From: Bryum argenteum
Lineage: Eukaryota > Streptophyta > Bryopsida > Bryales > Bryaceae
DNA length: 64,000 nt
Direction: 5' to 3'
NCBI GenBank assembly: GCA_037043015.1
Contig: CM073323.1
Span: 3,038,001-3,102,000 of the forward strand
Both the position numbers and the translations under genes were made by a program. The notes beneath the pieces were generated by a model that did no database searches, was not told where the DNA came from, and worked only from the letters and a program-made list of their open reading frames with translations. Positions 1-11,954 of this stretch are shown in pieces; the first letter of the stretch is position 1; each line of letters starts with the position of its first letter.

Positions 1-3000
1 GTTTTGACTTCTCTTCGTTGGCCTTCCAACCATCGGTTTGCAACAATCTGCGGCGACGGGATCATCAGAGGTGCTTAGAAAAGTTACCGGCTTGCTGTCA
101 TACCATGTTGAAGCAGCCATGCGCCCACTCTCATGCATGAGCGAACAACGTACCCGTGGGTATTCTCCCTTCTTGAAGCTCGTGAGACGATCCGGTAAAC
201 CAATCCGCCGCCGCCTTTTTACGATCCCCAGTCGCCCAAATTCCACGCTGAAGCAATGAGTCAAAAAGAGAAGGCGATGTGAAGAAATTGTCAACTATGA
301 CAAGATGACCATACCCCGACATCTCGCGGAGGAGCCGCAAGACTACACGCCGCCCGTCCGACTGCCTCTCTCCATTTCGTCCAAGGTATGGGAGCATGTT
401 GTAAATATATCGTGTTGGGTTGCAAACAAGAGCCCAAACTTTTATTCCATAGCGTGTCGGTTTCGCGGGCATGTCTTTGCCACGGATAGGGTCAAGTGTC
501 CTCGATATGCTATCATAATCTCGTCAGCTGTGCAGAATTTATCAGGGTTATACAATTGACGGGACTTCTTCACAAAGGATTCAAAAACCCATCGGACCTT
601 CGCAATTTTGTCATATCGAGGATCGTTCCTGTCCGTCACAATCTCCTGATTGTTTACACAGTGCAGACATCGCAGTATGCACTCGAACCGGTCCCTCGTC
701 ATAACTTTCGAGATCACAGGACATCGCCAGAATGAATCCTCTTTCCAGTAGTCACGTATCGTGGGAGTTGATTTCAAACCCATCAGTATCACCACCCCAA
801 GCCAGCATCGGAATTCTTTGGCTGTGACCCGGCGTCCAACGCGGCCCTCCATTTGTGTATGGAGATGTGTACTCAGTCACATCCTGAGACGCATAGATAT
901 TTGTCTGACGCACCATCTCAGCCACCGTCTCCTCATTCCAGAACAACTGGAAGAAATACCCTGCCCCCTGCTTCTGACGTCGACCCCGCTCTGTTGGACC
1001 AGGATGCGGTCCCCTGAAGTTTCGTCGATCACCAAGCAATGTCTCTTGATCCGTGCCTCAGCATGAGTCTGCATACTTCTCTCTAATGCCGGGTACGACG
1101 TGAGGATTCTCACCATCCTCTTCCACAAACTTGGTGTATGCTACTTCATCAAAACTAGAACTATCAGACAAGTGGTCATCATCAAATAAGCACCAATCGG
1201 AGTTGGCATCGTCAGATCCCATCTCACCTGAAAAGTCCCGGTACTCGCCCATCCATGACGGATCTTCTGAATCATCAGTCCAGCCATCCAGATGTCCTAG
1301 AGACTCCGCGCTGTTAGCACGCAGACGTAGCATATCGTGGACTTCGTCTGCAGTGTGAGCTGCTGGTGGCGTGAGCATGTTCTCCTGCTCATCGGAGCCG
1401 CCTCCAACACTTGGGGAACTGTAGCACGGCCGTTGACCTTGAAGCCCTCCAATGCTTCCATCAAGTGGAAAGGAGTGCTGGCATCCACCGTACAAAACAG
1501 CACCAGAACGACTGTATGGAACCGGCAGTGGTGCACGCCAATCCAAAGACTTGCAGTCTGCAACGGCAACAACGTGGTAGCCAATACCTCCTTCGAAGTC
1601 CACCCCGTAGAATTGCACGCCATCTTCTCTGTACGCCAAGGTCACATCGCCCATGAAATCTTGCAAGCCGCCCCATTGCGCAGGATCATATCCAAGAACA
1701 TGGAGTGGCACCCACACGTTGCCGTCGGGCAAAGTCGAGCCCCCGCGCGAATTGACCCCTCCAGGGAGGCAAGGTCGTGATCCAGCGGGAAGAAGTGATG
1801 CCCCGCTTCTCCCTATAACATGCCCTCCTTCAGTAACGTTGACAGCCGGATGAAGATTCTCCTGCGATGCAAGATTTGTCACCGCCGTGAGCCAATCATC
1901 TACCCTCTCCTCTTCAACAAATCGGTTTGTCAAATTCTGAACAGCTCTGCTGCAGCCGACATGCTCCGGTCTATGAGCAGCTCCATTCAGCGGCAACAGC
2001 AAATTCAACGTGAGTATTGCTGGTGAGCTTGGCCCCGGACCGCAACGAGCACGCTGAAGTTGTTGCACCGGCGTGCTACCCGGAGAATGCACATGAGATG
2101 GGTCCCTACCGGTTGCAGCATTTACGTGATGCTGTAAGTTGCGTTTCCTTAGTCTCGGTGGAGTTCGTGCGTTGGGAATAATTTGGGGGCGTTGCCAACC
2201 CTTCGGTGTGGATGGACCTCCCCTACCAACACGTCCTCGACCGCAACCACGTCGCCCTCGGCCCCTACCTCCCCAACCTTGCGGATCAGCGAAATGGTCA
2301 GAGTCTTCTCGTGGTGGGTGCACAATTCCCAGCCGCCCTCCTTCCCGCAATCGTGTTGCTCTACCTCGACCTTGGGCTGATGGTCTCACGAAGGTTGCGG
2401 AGTTATTGCCTCCTGTAGATTCTTCAACCATGCTTCCCACATGTGGAAGCCTGTGCACTGTATTTTCACCACGGCCCCTCTTGCCTCTTCCTCTTCCCCT
2501 ACTAGAAACAACCCGAACCACATCAGTTGGAGGTTCGGCTCGAATAAGTCCAAGCCCCATTTCCTGAGCAAATTCTTCTGTATCACCCATGAGATCATCG
2601 TCACCAGGCAAAATTTGGGACTCTAATCCATGCAAAATTTGGGATTCTCCAGTGCCTCCTCCACTTGTGCCCCGCCCTCCACTTCTGCCTCGCCCTCCAC
2701 TTCTACCCCCGCGCTGGCCTCTGCTATTCCGACCCCGACCCCGAGCATGCGTCTCCGACGGGTTGAGGTCTCCGTTTCTTCCGCTTGGCAATTGGTGGTG
2801 CCCTGAGTCGAGGCCGTCGTTGTTGGCTCTGCTGCCGATCTGCACGCCCCCTCCGCACCGCCATGCGCCGACCTCGACCCCTCTCCCTCGTCAAGACTAC
2901 GTCCCGGCGTGAAGCTGCCATAGCTCTCGCTTGCGCCTTCATCAAGAAATTTCGGCCAATGTTTTTCTCTCAGAAAGCTCTCAACCTCTGCTGGCAAGGC

Positions 3001-3279
3001 GTCTGGGTGCCCTTCTGGGATGCACTGCTTCCACCCCAACAATGCAGCTATTTGTCGATGGAAAAGGTATCTCCAATTCGCAGTGCCAGGAAATTCAGGC
3101 CAAGTGTGATTCCTTTCAGGTTGAGGGAGCTCTAATAGGAAGGATTCCTGCAAGCAATTCAGTACTTGTTGTGCACACATTTCATTCCCTCCTTTCTGCA
3201 ATGCCCATGCGTACAACAGATCGTGCACTTCTCTAACTTCCTTCACAGTTGCGCTCCCTGCCGCCGAACTGCTCGTCAT
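1..3279 (-). pseudogene. PiggyBac-like transposase, interrupted by one stop and several frameshifts
   Basis: The reading path starts with a 218-codon open frame at 3279. It shifts frame near 2850 into a long Gly/Arg-rich (RGRGRG) and then acidic region down to an in-frame TGA at 1058-1060. The same frame continues with the family's N-terminal motif (NFRGPHPGP, 1030-950). Frame changes follow near 830, 480 and 140. The DDE domain is recognisable in pieces: LGVVILMG and IRDYWKED (about 800-740), ADEIMIAYRG with the first Asp (about 520), GIKVWAL (about 450), VDNFFTSPSLF with the second Asp (about 300-270), and YDSKPVTFLST with the third Asp near 97-99. All three catalytic Asp positions are present but the frame is not intact. 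Some breaks could be unrecognised introns, but several fall within continuous domain homology, so decay is likelier. Confidence 0.75.
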
Positions 3280-3845
3280 CCTTGCTACTCTTGTACGTTC
3301 GGCCTAAGCTTTCAATCAGTCCTTTGAGTGGGGGTCGCCCTTGAACTGCCGCAAAAAAAAAAAAACAACAAACCCCACTACGCAACTCCAGCTTCTTCAA
3401 TGATGGTGCCGTAAATATCAAACGCACAATGTAATCCTTTCTGCTACTATTATAAGTTACCCTAAATCTTGTCCTTCCGGATCTCAAGCTGCAGCTTGTC
3501 CTTGAACGACTGTATGGAACCGCGGTCTTTGCACGCACGCACTGTGAGTGGTTACGGAGGATCGTTCTCGTCCCACACTAAACTGCTCATGAGGATCCAA
3601 GGCCCAAAAACCCAGCCAACGGTATGGAACCGGCTCTATCAGGTCACTTCCCACGCATACAAGTACCAACGACCATGTCCCTGGTTTTCATTTCTGCACC
3701 TCAAGCCTCAATTATGACTTCGTAATGTGTGATCTGACAAATCGGAATGTACCACTGTGTTCATTACCCAACGCCTGACAAGTACTGGTCGGGGCACTAA
3801 ACCAATTCTTGTCCTAGAATTATATTTTGGCTGCTTTCAAATCCG

Positions 3846-3869
3846 CAGGGGCGTATTTTTCGCCCCCTG
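3846..3869. repeat. GC-rich subterminal palindrome of the piggyBac-like end
   Basis: CAGGGGCG, a seven-base AT-rich loop, then CGCCCCCTG form an inverted repeat 12 bp inside the TTAA-flanked terminus at 3882. Such palindromes are typical of piggyBac ends. Confidence 0.6.
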
Positions 3870-3881
3870 GGCCTTGAGGGG

Positions 3882-5030
3882 TTAAGCGCCCACAGTGTCA
3901 TTTTTAGACATTCTGGATGTAAGGCTCCGTCTTTGGTACACAACCCCGCTTTCATCCCATCGATTTTTCATCCGCCGTTTTTTTTGCTCAAGTCCTCGGT
4001 GGATCTACTCTACTCCCTCCTTGGAAAAATAGTAAAAACCTTGATCCTCAATTTGTGAGAGTGGACAAAAGAGATTTTTCATGAAAGTTTTGGTGGTGTG
4101 ATCTTCACCCCTTTTTTGCATGGATCTTGAAATCCATACCTCCAAATGGCATGCAACTTAGCAGTCATACTAATTGCCATGCTCCAAAGAAGATCCTACG
4201 GTTGGATTTTCCATTTTCATCTTTTAATTGTTTTTACGCAGTTTTGAAAAAATCAGCATTATTACCAATTGTTAGGAGCTTTACCCCCCCTTGGGCGTTT
4301 AGGGGTTAAAGGTCCTTCCACTCCTCAATGGGCAGCCCGAAATTGGATCTCAGCATCTTTTGGACCTGGGCAACATGAATAGTGCACTTTTTGAACTTGG
4401 GCAGCATGAATGAACCAATCAATGATGAGTTTGCAACCTCCTACAAGGTTTTGTGCAATCCCAACCTACCTATCACAATCCTTTCAAAGCACAAATCACT
4501 CATACTAATTGCAATTTGAATTGTGGGATTTCACTTTGTAGATGCATCACAAAAAGGTGACCAGAATGATATAAAAAAATAAGTGAAAAAATGAGAATAA
4601 AAAGAGCTACATGCAAGATTCTCTTGGAAAACAACCCTAAGGGCTGACAGGCGCCTTTAAGGGTTAAACGCCCATGGGGTCTGAAACGGGCAGCCCCAAA
4701 ATTGGACTTTCAGCATTTTTGGACTTGGGCATCATGAATAGTGCACTTTTTGAACTCAGGCATCATGAATGAACCAATCAATGATGAGCTTGCAACCTCC
4801 TCCAAGGTTATGTACAACCCCAATCTACCTACCACAATCATTTCAAAGGTTAACTCACAAAGAAAGATTCCCTATCAAAGGATTTGATACAGTGAATCAA
4901 ATAATTCCAAGAAGTATCATTAGTGTACGACTTCACAACTTTACAAAACAAAGTTCTTTGGGGATTGTTGCCTCCCAAATTTCTACACTAAGATATCAAA
5001 TATTCTTCCACAACTTTCAATGTATAAATT
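3882..5030. repeat. Degenerate duplicated block with TTAA-type ends
   Basis: A segment of about 160 bp starting near 4338 (AATTGGATCTCAGCATC) recurs near 4698 with about 85-90% identity. Both copies include ATGAATAGTGCACTTTTTGA and GAACCAATCAATGATGAG. Each copy is preceded by a GGGTTAA junction (near 4310 and 4665) like the one at 3879. The block may be a chain of non-autonomous piggyBac-related pieces or a simple segmental duplication. No gene is seen here. Confidence 0.6.
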
Positions 5031-6757
5031 GAATCTATCTTCGTTCTGATGTGGCAGAATCATTCGAAACACTTTAGTTTTATGGCAGAATTATTCATCG
5101 GAGAATCAAAACACACTTCAGTCTACTCCTATTCACTGGTTTCATGGAAGCAATTTTGACATGTCAACGTTGAAGCATATGCCCCCAGTAATATACCCTC
5201 TTATGCATACTGAAAACTGTATAAAATGCAGAAGCAGGAAGTGACATCCAGAACCCAAATCAGTCACAAATTTCATGAGCAAAAAGGACAATCATGCAGA
5301 CGTAGCATCACAAACAGTCTTGTCAAATTTGCTTCAATTCAATCTGCATGGTTTGCAGAGAAAAGTGCTCAAGGAGCTGCAAATTCTCTTGGTGCAGGAT
5401 CTGGAGCTCATATGGTTTGCATGAGGGATCTGCTTGTGGGATCATTCAACAGCAATTGCATGCCTTTCAACTATACTGATTCTTTGATCGATAGTGGCAT
5501 GCTCTGTGTAATTTTTACGACTGGAATGTGACTTTTCATGTGAAGCATTTTACGAGTAGAGTGCAGAACATCGTGTTCTCCTTTGTCCACTTCACGATCT
5601 TGCTCAAGATTGCATATATTGTACTACCTATACTGTTCTGGAAGGACATCATTTGAGTAGCCTGCTTAAATTTGAGCAGGGTATGTAAAATGTCAGGATT
5701 GGATCCATGCGGTGCTTCCGGGTATAGGATTCCGGGTAAATGCAAAACCCTGATCGAAGGGTTGTCGGTGCCGTGCTGCATTTAGTCTTCCGAAGCCAAC
5801 GCTAGCAATACGAAGCTGTTTGTCCTTGACTGTGATCTCTCGTCTTAATCTTTCTTCTGCAATGAAAGCTTGATTATCATATTTTGAGGTCACTGTAAGT
5901 TTTTCCGCTTGAAGTTGTCAGTTAGTAAACGACTGGAAGCTATGCATTGTTTATTACTTATACATCTGTACACAAGCTCCAGTATGTGCAGTAGTCATTT
6001 CAATGCTGAATTTGCAATGTTGCAGCCACGGCGCAATTTATGTTTTATCGAGGGAAATTTCGCCTTCACGATTCGCCTCTTGCATTAGTCACCGAATTAG
6101 GCACACAACACGTATCCTTCTTTCAAACTGCTTTTCTCCAACTCCGAATCTGCGAGTGTATGATTGTGAATCACTGATCTTACACCCTGATACTTATGCA
6201 ATTCTATTCACGTAGGTCTACGATTCTCAGGGTTCTTGATGAGGATCCGCATCACAGAAATATCGAGGACGTATGCAGTTGTATCTCCTTTCTATGAGTT
6301 GACAAAGTGGCCGCTCTGAGTATTCGAAACCCTAGAATGTCGCAATTACGTAACTCAATGCCCTAAATTACCTCTGTGCAACATCCTCTTTCTAGAAGGA
6401 TATATTTCGAATCGTATTTCCTGCGACCATTCATGCGACCATTCATGTAGATCCCTTTCGATTGCAGATCGCTATCAGCATATTGGATTCACGATTCAAC
6501 TGAAGTGAAGTGACATCAGCAGAATACTGGTATCTTTACTATATTCACTTTTTTTCAAACTTTACAGGGTTATGAATCATTCTACAATTTCTCATATACA
6601 CTTCTGCATTGAGTCGTCCTAGATTACTAAGATTAATGTACCCTCTGTGTGCTACAGCGCTTTGTATATGTTTGTATGAATCTCTACAATACTGTACAAC
6701 TATATAGTAATATTACATGTCTGTCGGCAAAATGTAAGGAGTTTCTCCTCACGCTTC
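5031..6757. other. Intergenic stretch without a recognised gene
   Basis: Only one segment looks exon-like. On the minus strand around 5905-5800 a Glu/Arg/Lys-rich, coiled-coil-like stretch (AFIAEERLRREI and VKDKQLRIAS) is open. It might be an exon or a gene fragment, but no neighbouring exons could be joined to it. A plus-strand 101-codon frame at 5226-5531 has no recognisable features. The rest is AT-rich non-coding sequence. Confidence 0.4.
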
Positions 6758-8567
6758 CTATTTGAGAAGCTGAACCTTTGATACCAGTGCAGGAGGTAGG
6801 CCTTTCTTCATCTTGATTCCACCACAGTTTGAGCACTGAAATAGCAGAACAATGATGTTAGGGAATTGAAATTGCTGAAAGCAAAGTAGGGAAAATGCTC
6901 TGAAGAAGGAATAGACGATGATAAAAACAAGCAGTCAGATGGAAAAACACCTTCTTCAAGCATTTTCCAAAGCACAGCGGACATGGATCAGTGTGCCGAA
7001 GCTTCCCCTCCCAGATAAGCACACCTCGGCCTTGACATATATGGCATTGTTGCACTCCATATCCTTCACATTTTTCGCAAACCCTCTGCAAGCAAAAGCA
7101 CCAGATACTGAATAATCTTCTCATAATTCAATCTTTCTACAAAATATTTATTGATTCGTTGTGCACAATCTAGAGGTTAGATACAGTGAAGCATTTAGCC
7201 ACTCTGACTTGATTATTTATAATTGCAACTCAATCTACCTGTTCTGTATTCATGCTCCCAATTCTCAAAGTAAGTCTCCTAGGTTAGTTTACTCTTCATA
7301 CGTCGGGAACTGAAAATTGAAACACATTCAGAAGAACAAACATTAGTTTCTTACGAAATTTAAGGTACTGAAGGAGAAACGAACCTGAGGTGCGCCTTGC
7401 TTGGACACAGCAGTTTTCACTCCCAGAGCTGCAACTGCGAATGCCATCACAAAACCCATAGGCCCTGCACACAGCGTCCATTGCTTTCAACATCACAATC
7501 ACCATAACTTGAAGCCCACAACTCAGCCATTCAGAAACATCTACACAAGAGCCTTCATGTTTGATGATGGGTGTCCACACCTGGAAGTTGACCGACAGTA
7601 ACCGGGTGCCCAACAGCTCCGATGGTGTGAGACACCGACCGCCTTGCCGACGACGAAAAGCCTTGCGACAACGACATAGACGGTGGCCGAGCTCGAGCAG
7701 TCCTTCTCGTACCGGCATTCTCACGTCCCATATCTGACCATAACAACAACCAACATCAACTCCATTCAAATCTACGAAGCAAAAACGTCCAGTGATACGG
7801 TTGATGTCTTTGTAGTTATCCTTTAACTCAAAAGTTTTGAACCATGAACATGTATAGAATAGAGAATGTATGTATACCAAGGTTCAAAACTTCTTGAGAT
7901 TAAGGATAACTCTTACTAACCTGCAAAATTCTCCATGTGAGCTCCATCACCATTCGCAGTATCCACTACTGAATCTTCACGATTCTTAGATTCAGCAGGC
8001 TCCCGAAATTGTAGCTCCTGCTGTTGAGAAGCATTTGGTTTTTTACTTGGTGATTGCTCGAAGCTGTCGACTAATGAAGAGTACATTGACCTGTGACACA
8101 GACTACAAAACTGTGAGCACAGAAAACCTTCAAATCTTACGTACTGGTGCAGAAATCATGGTTCATACACTGTCTCCACTAGTGTTTGAAAGTCTCCACA
8201 GGAAGTGTTTCAACTAAGGATTCGCACAGTGCGATCTAGCTCTGAATTTCCTCACTCAAACATTAGCAGAGGAAGACAACATGACCCACAAATGAGAAGC
8301 TCGTCGAATTCTTCCACTTGAAGACTTTGTAATTGTGATGGGGAGCACTAGTGTTTGTTTTGTTTGCGAAATCACTGACCTGGTTAGTAGTTGCCGCTTG
8401 CCACGACGCTTAAGCTTGGGCAATTGAAGACGCTGACCCGCCATATCCGAGCTACTGCAGCTTGGCCCACAACTGCAGCACAATGGTGTACATCGTTGCA
8501 CGTCCAATGCAATTGCAGCCATAGCCATCAGATCAAGTTGCAATTTCTCTGCTCGATCGTTCTGCAC
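6758..8567 (-). CDS. DnaJ-type zinc-finger protein with a transmembrane segment, probably plastid
   Basis: Six phase-consistent exons (8567-8380, 8090-7921, 7733-7581, 7464-7385, 7085-6951, 6835-6758) encode 267 residues. A Met at codon 14 (8528) is an alternative start that would give a better transit peptide. The N-terminal 160 residues are Ser/Arg-rich and low in acidic residues early on, as in plastid transit peptides. Residues about 173-187 (FVMAFAVAALGV) are hydrophobic enough for one membrane span. The C-terminal domain is a cysteine-rich DnaJ-type zinc finger: CEKCEGYG (200), CHICQGRG (211), CPLCFGK (232) and CSNCGG (243). There is no J domain. Plant proteins of this kind (BSD2, LQY1, PSA2 types) act as chaperones or assembly factors for Rubisco or photosystems. 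Which one this resembles most cannot be told here. Family call is firm; plastid location is inferred. Confidence 0.85.
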
Positions 8568-8995
8568 TTGAATCTCTCAACACTGCAATTGTTTTTCAAG
8601 TTTTAGTGCTCCACCAGCTTCGAAAGATTGAGCCTGGAGTGGGAGATCGAGCAAGGTGATGTGGGTTCTACTGGATCCCAGAAGCATGGAGAGCAGATTT
8701 TGTTTTGATGCTTTTCCGAGGATTGTGTGAAAGGTGGATAGGATGAGGGGAATGTCCAATGGCGGTAGAAGACGTGCTAAGTGTGCGAGGCTTGGGGTGC
8801 CACAAGTGTCTAATGAGGTATCATGCGCCATGGTTGTGGACTACAATGAAAGCGGAGCAAAAGCAGGTGGGTGTTGTCCGCGTGCATGATGGTCGACAAA
8901 TAGTATGGTGTGCATTTTGACTTTGAATCTGTGTGGTTTATGGAAACTCATAAGTGCCCAATCGAAACTCCCTTTATAGGACATTACAGTAAGTA
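8568..8995. promoter_or_regulatory. Upstream region of the DnaJ-zinc-finger gene
   Basis: This is about 430 bp between the gene start and the MITE. An 84-codon minus-strand frame (8831-8577) lies in the same frame as exon 1 but ends at a stop just before it. It is more likely 5' UTR or upstream sequence than coding. No clear TATA box was identified. Confidence 0.35.
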
Positions 8996-9097
8996 CTCCC
9001 TCTGTTCCATTATGACTATCTAGTAGGTTCTTTCAAATCTACACTAAGAGGTAGATTTGAGAGAACCTTCTCTACAATTATGATGGGACAGAGGGAG
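8996..9097. mobile_element. Stowaway-like MITE (Tc1/mariner type), 102 bp
   Basis: The element begins CTCCCTCTGTTCCATTATGA and ends with the reverse complement (TATGATGGGACAGAGGGAG). It is flanked on both sides by TA (8994-8995 and 9098-9099). Almost the whole element folds into one hairpin. The CTCCCTC terminus, TA duplication and size match plant Stowaway MITEs. Confidence 0.88.
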
Positions 9098-9099
9098 TA

Positions 9100-11257
9100 C
9101 TTCTGTACTTCTCTTCTTAAGTACTTTACAGTGGAGTACATAAATAACTCGGACTGCCTTTGAAGGAGATTTTGTATAGAGTTTGAAATGTGCTTGTGTA
9201 CTCAAAAATGGTCAGAATTACATTTTGTAAAAAGGTGTTGGAACTACATAGAGTGTATTATAGTATCATTGTGAAAAAATTCTTATTTTTTTGGTAAGAT
9301 TTTTAAAGAAACCATTATTCTACATGTTCCATCTACAATTCACCACGGTCACTTTTTTGCTTCTGAATCAATTAAAATATTCATTTTCACTTGCGTTTTT
9401 ATATGAGTGCCTAAAGTTGTTCTTTAGAGACTTGAGCCATTGCTTATTGAATCATTGATATGTATTTTGTTTGTTTTTTGGATAGGAGGAATGTCTGAGA
9501 ATGCCCTTGTGATTATTCAATTTATTCTCAGAAATTTGTAGAATCATTCATACCACTACAAATGTCTTACAAGGACTTAAAGGATGGTTTGATTACAATA
9601 TTCATTTTCAATTTTGCATAATGAGTTTCTCAATTTGTTATTAAGATACTTCCAGTGCCTTTTACAGATTACAATCTGACCATTTTTGAGTACACGCGGA
9701 TGTTTCAAACCTTTTATAAAGATTGCCTTCAAAGGCAATTCAAGTTATTTATGTACCTCACTGTATAGTATATACATTGCCATTCATTGTTTGCATCTTA
9801 GAAGGTAAGATTCATTATTATTTTTTATTTATTATTACTATTACTATTTTTTTCTTTTTTTCTTTTTTATAATTTTTTTCTTTTATAATTTTTTTTTCTT
9901 TTATAATTTTTTTTCTTTTTAATTTTTTTTCTTTTTAATTTTTAATTTTTAATTTTTTAATTTTTTACTCTATATTCACTTTTTGCTTTTTATTATTTTT
10001 TTAATTTTTAAATTTTCTTCAGAGGCATCTTAGGGTCAATCTTGTGGTTAGCTTGCTCTAAATACTTGATATTCAAGAAATAGCACAAAGAGTGTGGCAC
10101 ATAATACTAGAATAGAAATTTTAAAAATAAAAGAATAGAAAATAAAAAATTGGATGTATTTTTAAGTGTTAAAAAACCAAATGTAAGTCTGAAAGTAATA
10201 GAAGTATTTTATGAATTTTTATGAGTAAATGTGAGCTTTTATGGCAAAGTTTTTATTTGTATCGATAATAGAACAAGGAGTTTTGAATGTTTGGTCCTTT
10301 GGTCATGTGACAAAGAAGATGACAAGAGACAAAGAGATGAGGGGAGACGAAGGGACAACGAATGGCAAGAGATGATTCGATAAGGGAACGATGGGGGATG
10401 TAGGGACGCAAACACAAGAGACAAGGAAACAATGAACACCCAGACGCAAAGAAGAGAGGAGGATATAAAGGCAAATGACCATGCTTTGATGCCCTTCCTA
10501 AAGCCTCAAAAGTGATAAGTAATGTGGAGAGTAAAATAATGAATTAACTGTGAGATAGAAACAAAGTCAGAGTCTTATTGGGGAGCCTTTTGGTGCACTT
10601 TTTACATAGTCAAGCAATGTTAGGATTTGAAAAGTAGCAAGAGCCCTTGGCCCCTTCTAAGGGTTATTTGGAGATGCTCTAAGGGTGATAGATATACTCA
10701 AGGGGTCGAAGCATATAGCTCCTTTCTATCAACGCAGTGGATCAGGTTAAAGAATGCAATAGAAAGAAATCTCTTTAGGAGGCATGGATTTAAAATCGAA
10801 GATGAGAATATATATTGGCATCTATTGTAAATGGAAAAAACTTTTTCAAATAGTTTGTCAAAGGAGCTCTTAACAACTCTTCGCCACACATTTTATCCAA
10901 CTTTAATGAAAAAAAAATCTCGAATATGACTTTATGACTTTATGACTATTCTAGCCAATGTGGACAAGTTGTAGAAGACAATTTTCTTGTGAAACCAACA
11001 TAATGATACGCATTCAAAGGGACCGTCGATAGAATGCACATAAAATTTTTTATGCTTGAGGTGATTATTTCAGGCCTTGATTATTTGTAGGCGACAAAAG
11101 GGATTTACTTTTTGTTTTCATTTTGACGGGTACAAAGGACCAAAAATATTTGCCTCTGCGTCAAAGGGTCAAGCTTAAAATATGAAAAGATTAATATAAC
11201 TATTTGATATGCACATGTAAAACATAAAGTAAAGGGTCCCCGCCCTTGCGAGACTAT
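9100..11257. other. AT-rich intergenic stretch
   Basis: No gene is recognised. The stretch holds a T-rich low-complexity tract with TTTTCTTTTATAATT-like units at 9815-10015. A 67-codon frame at 10627-10830 (ending in FKIEDENIYWHLL) has no family features and is not called. Confidence 0.5.
9815..10015. repeat. T-rich low-complexity tract
   Basis: Runs of T are interrupted by C and by AATT, with irregular units of 10-17 bp. Confidence 0.8.
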
Positions 11258-11310
11258 TTAAGCACCTTTGGCAAAGTAGAGAAGGAGAATTGTTTCTCCG
11301 ATGAACTTGG

Positions 11311-11935
11311 CGGGCATATTTAGGGCGTTGAAGTAATGCTGCTTTTCTTGCTTAAGTGCTTTGTTTTGGTTAGAGGTAGAGGGTGGTGAGGATGTTTTTA
11401 GGGCGTTGAAATATTGCTCCTTTTCTTGCTCAAGTGCTTTGTTTTGGTTAGAGGTAGAGGGTGGTGAGGACGTTTTTAGGGCGTTGAAATATTGCTGCTT
11501 TTCTTGCTCAAGTGTTTTGATTTGGTTAGAGGTAGAGGGTGGTGAGGATGTTTTTAGGGCGTTGAAATATTGCTGCTTTTCTTGCTCAAGTGCTTTGTTT
11601 TGGTTAGAGGTAGAGGGTGGTGAGGACGTTTTTAGGGCGTTGAAATATTGCTGCTTTTCTTGCTCAAGTGCTTTAATTTGGTTAGAGGTAGAGGGTGGTG
11701 AGGACGTCTTTAGGGCGTTGAAATATTGCTGCTTTTTTTGCTTAAGTGCTTTGTTTTGGTTAGAGGTAGAGGGTGGTGAGGACGTTTTTAGGGCGTTGAA
11801 ATATTGCTGCTTTTTTTGCTTAAGTGCTTTGTTTTGGTTAGAGGTAGAGGGTGGTGAGGACATTTTTAGGGCGTTGAAATATTGCTGCTTTTCTTGCTCA
11901 AGTGCTTTGTTTTGGTTAAAGGCATAGGGTGGTCA
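11311..11935. repeat. 78-bp minisatellite, about 7.5-8 copies, open on both strands
   Basis: The unit containing GAGGGTGGTGAGGA recurs every 78 bp (GGGTGGTGAG at 11381, 11459, 11537, 11615, 11693, 11771, 11849; degenerate at 11927) with a few substitutions per copy. Because 78 is divisible by 3, both strands stay open. The minus strand (11863-11258) gives a 26-residue hydrophilic repeat (SSPPSTSNQNK..QQYFNALKT). The plus strand gives a Cys/Phe-rich repeat in the same frame as the gene starting at 11955, separated from it by one TAG. The minus-strand composition looks more protein-like, but no start context or other exons support either reading, so no CDS is called. Confidence 0.9.
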
Positions 11936-11954
11936 AGCACTAGTCGATTTAGCT

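Larger units (their letters stand above)
1..3881 (-). mobile_element. PiggyBac-like DNA transposon, decayed, left part missing
   Basis: The minus strand carries a broken piggyBac transposase (DDE_Tnp_1_7 family). The element runs out of the window on the left. Its right end is placed at 3881 because TTAA lies at 3882-3885, the target duplication used by piggyBac elements. Reading leftward from there the sequence begins CCCCTCAAGG and continues into a GC-rich palindrome at 3846-3869. This resembles the CCC-starting ends and subterminal inverted repeats of piggyBac elements. The other end is outside the window, so terminal inverted repeats cannot be compared. Copies of similar GGGGTTAA ends recur near 4310 and 4668. 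Confidence 0.75.

Noticed and set aside
1337..2567. Plus-strand open frames of 100-147 codons in the transposon
   Set aside because: They lie antisense to the GC-rich transposase frame and have no family features.
5226..5531. 101-codon plus-strand frame
   Set aside because: Low-complexity composition and no supporting splice or family evidence.
10239..10474. Minus-strand frames of 66-73 codons rich in Ser/Leu
   Set aside because: Purine-rich low-complexity plus strand gives these by chance.
11361..11927. Plus-strand 188-codon Cys/Phe-rich repeat frame as a gene
   Set aside because: Openness follows from the 78-bp period; no start context or supporting exons. Kept only as a repeat.
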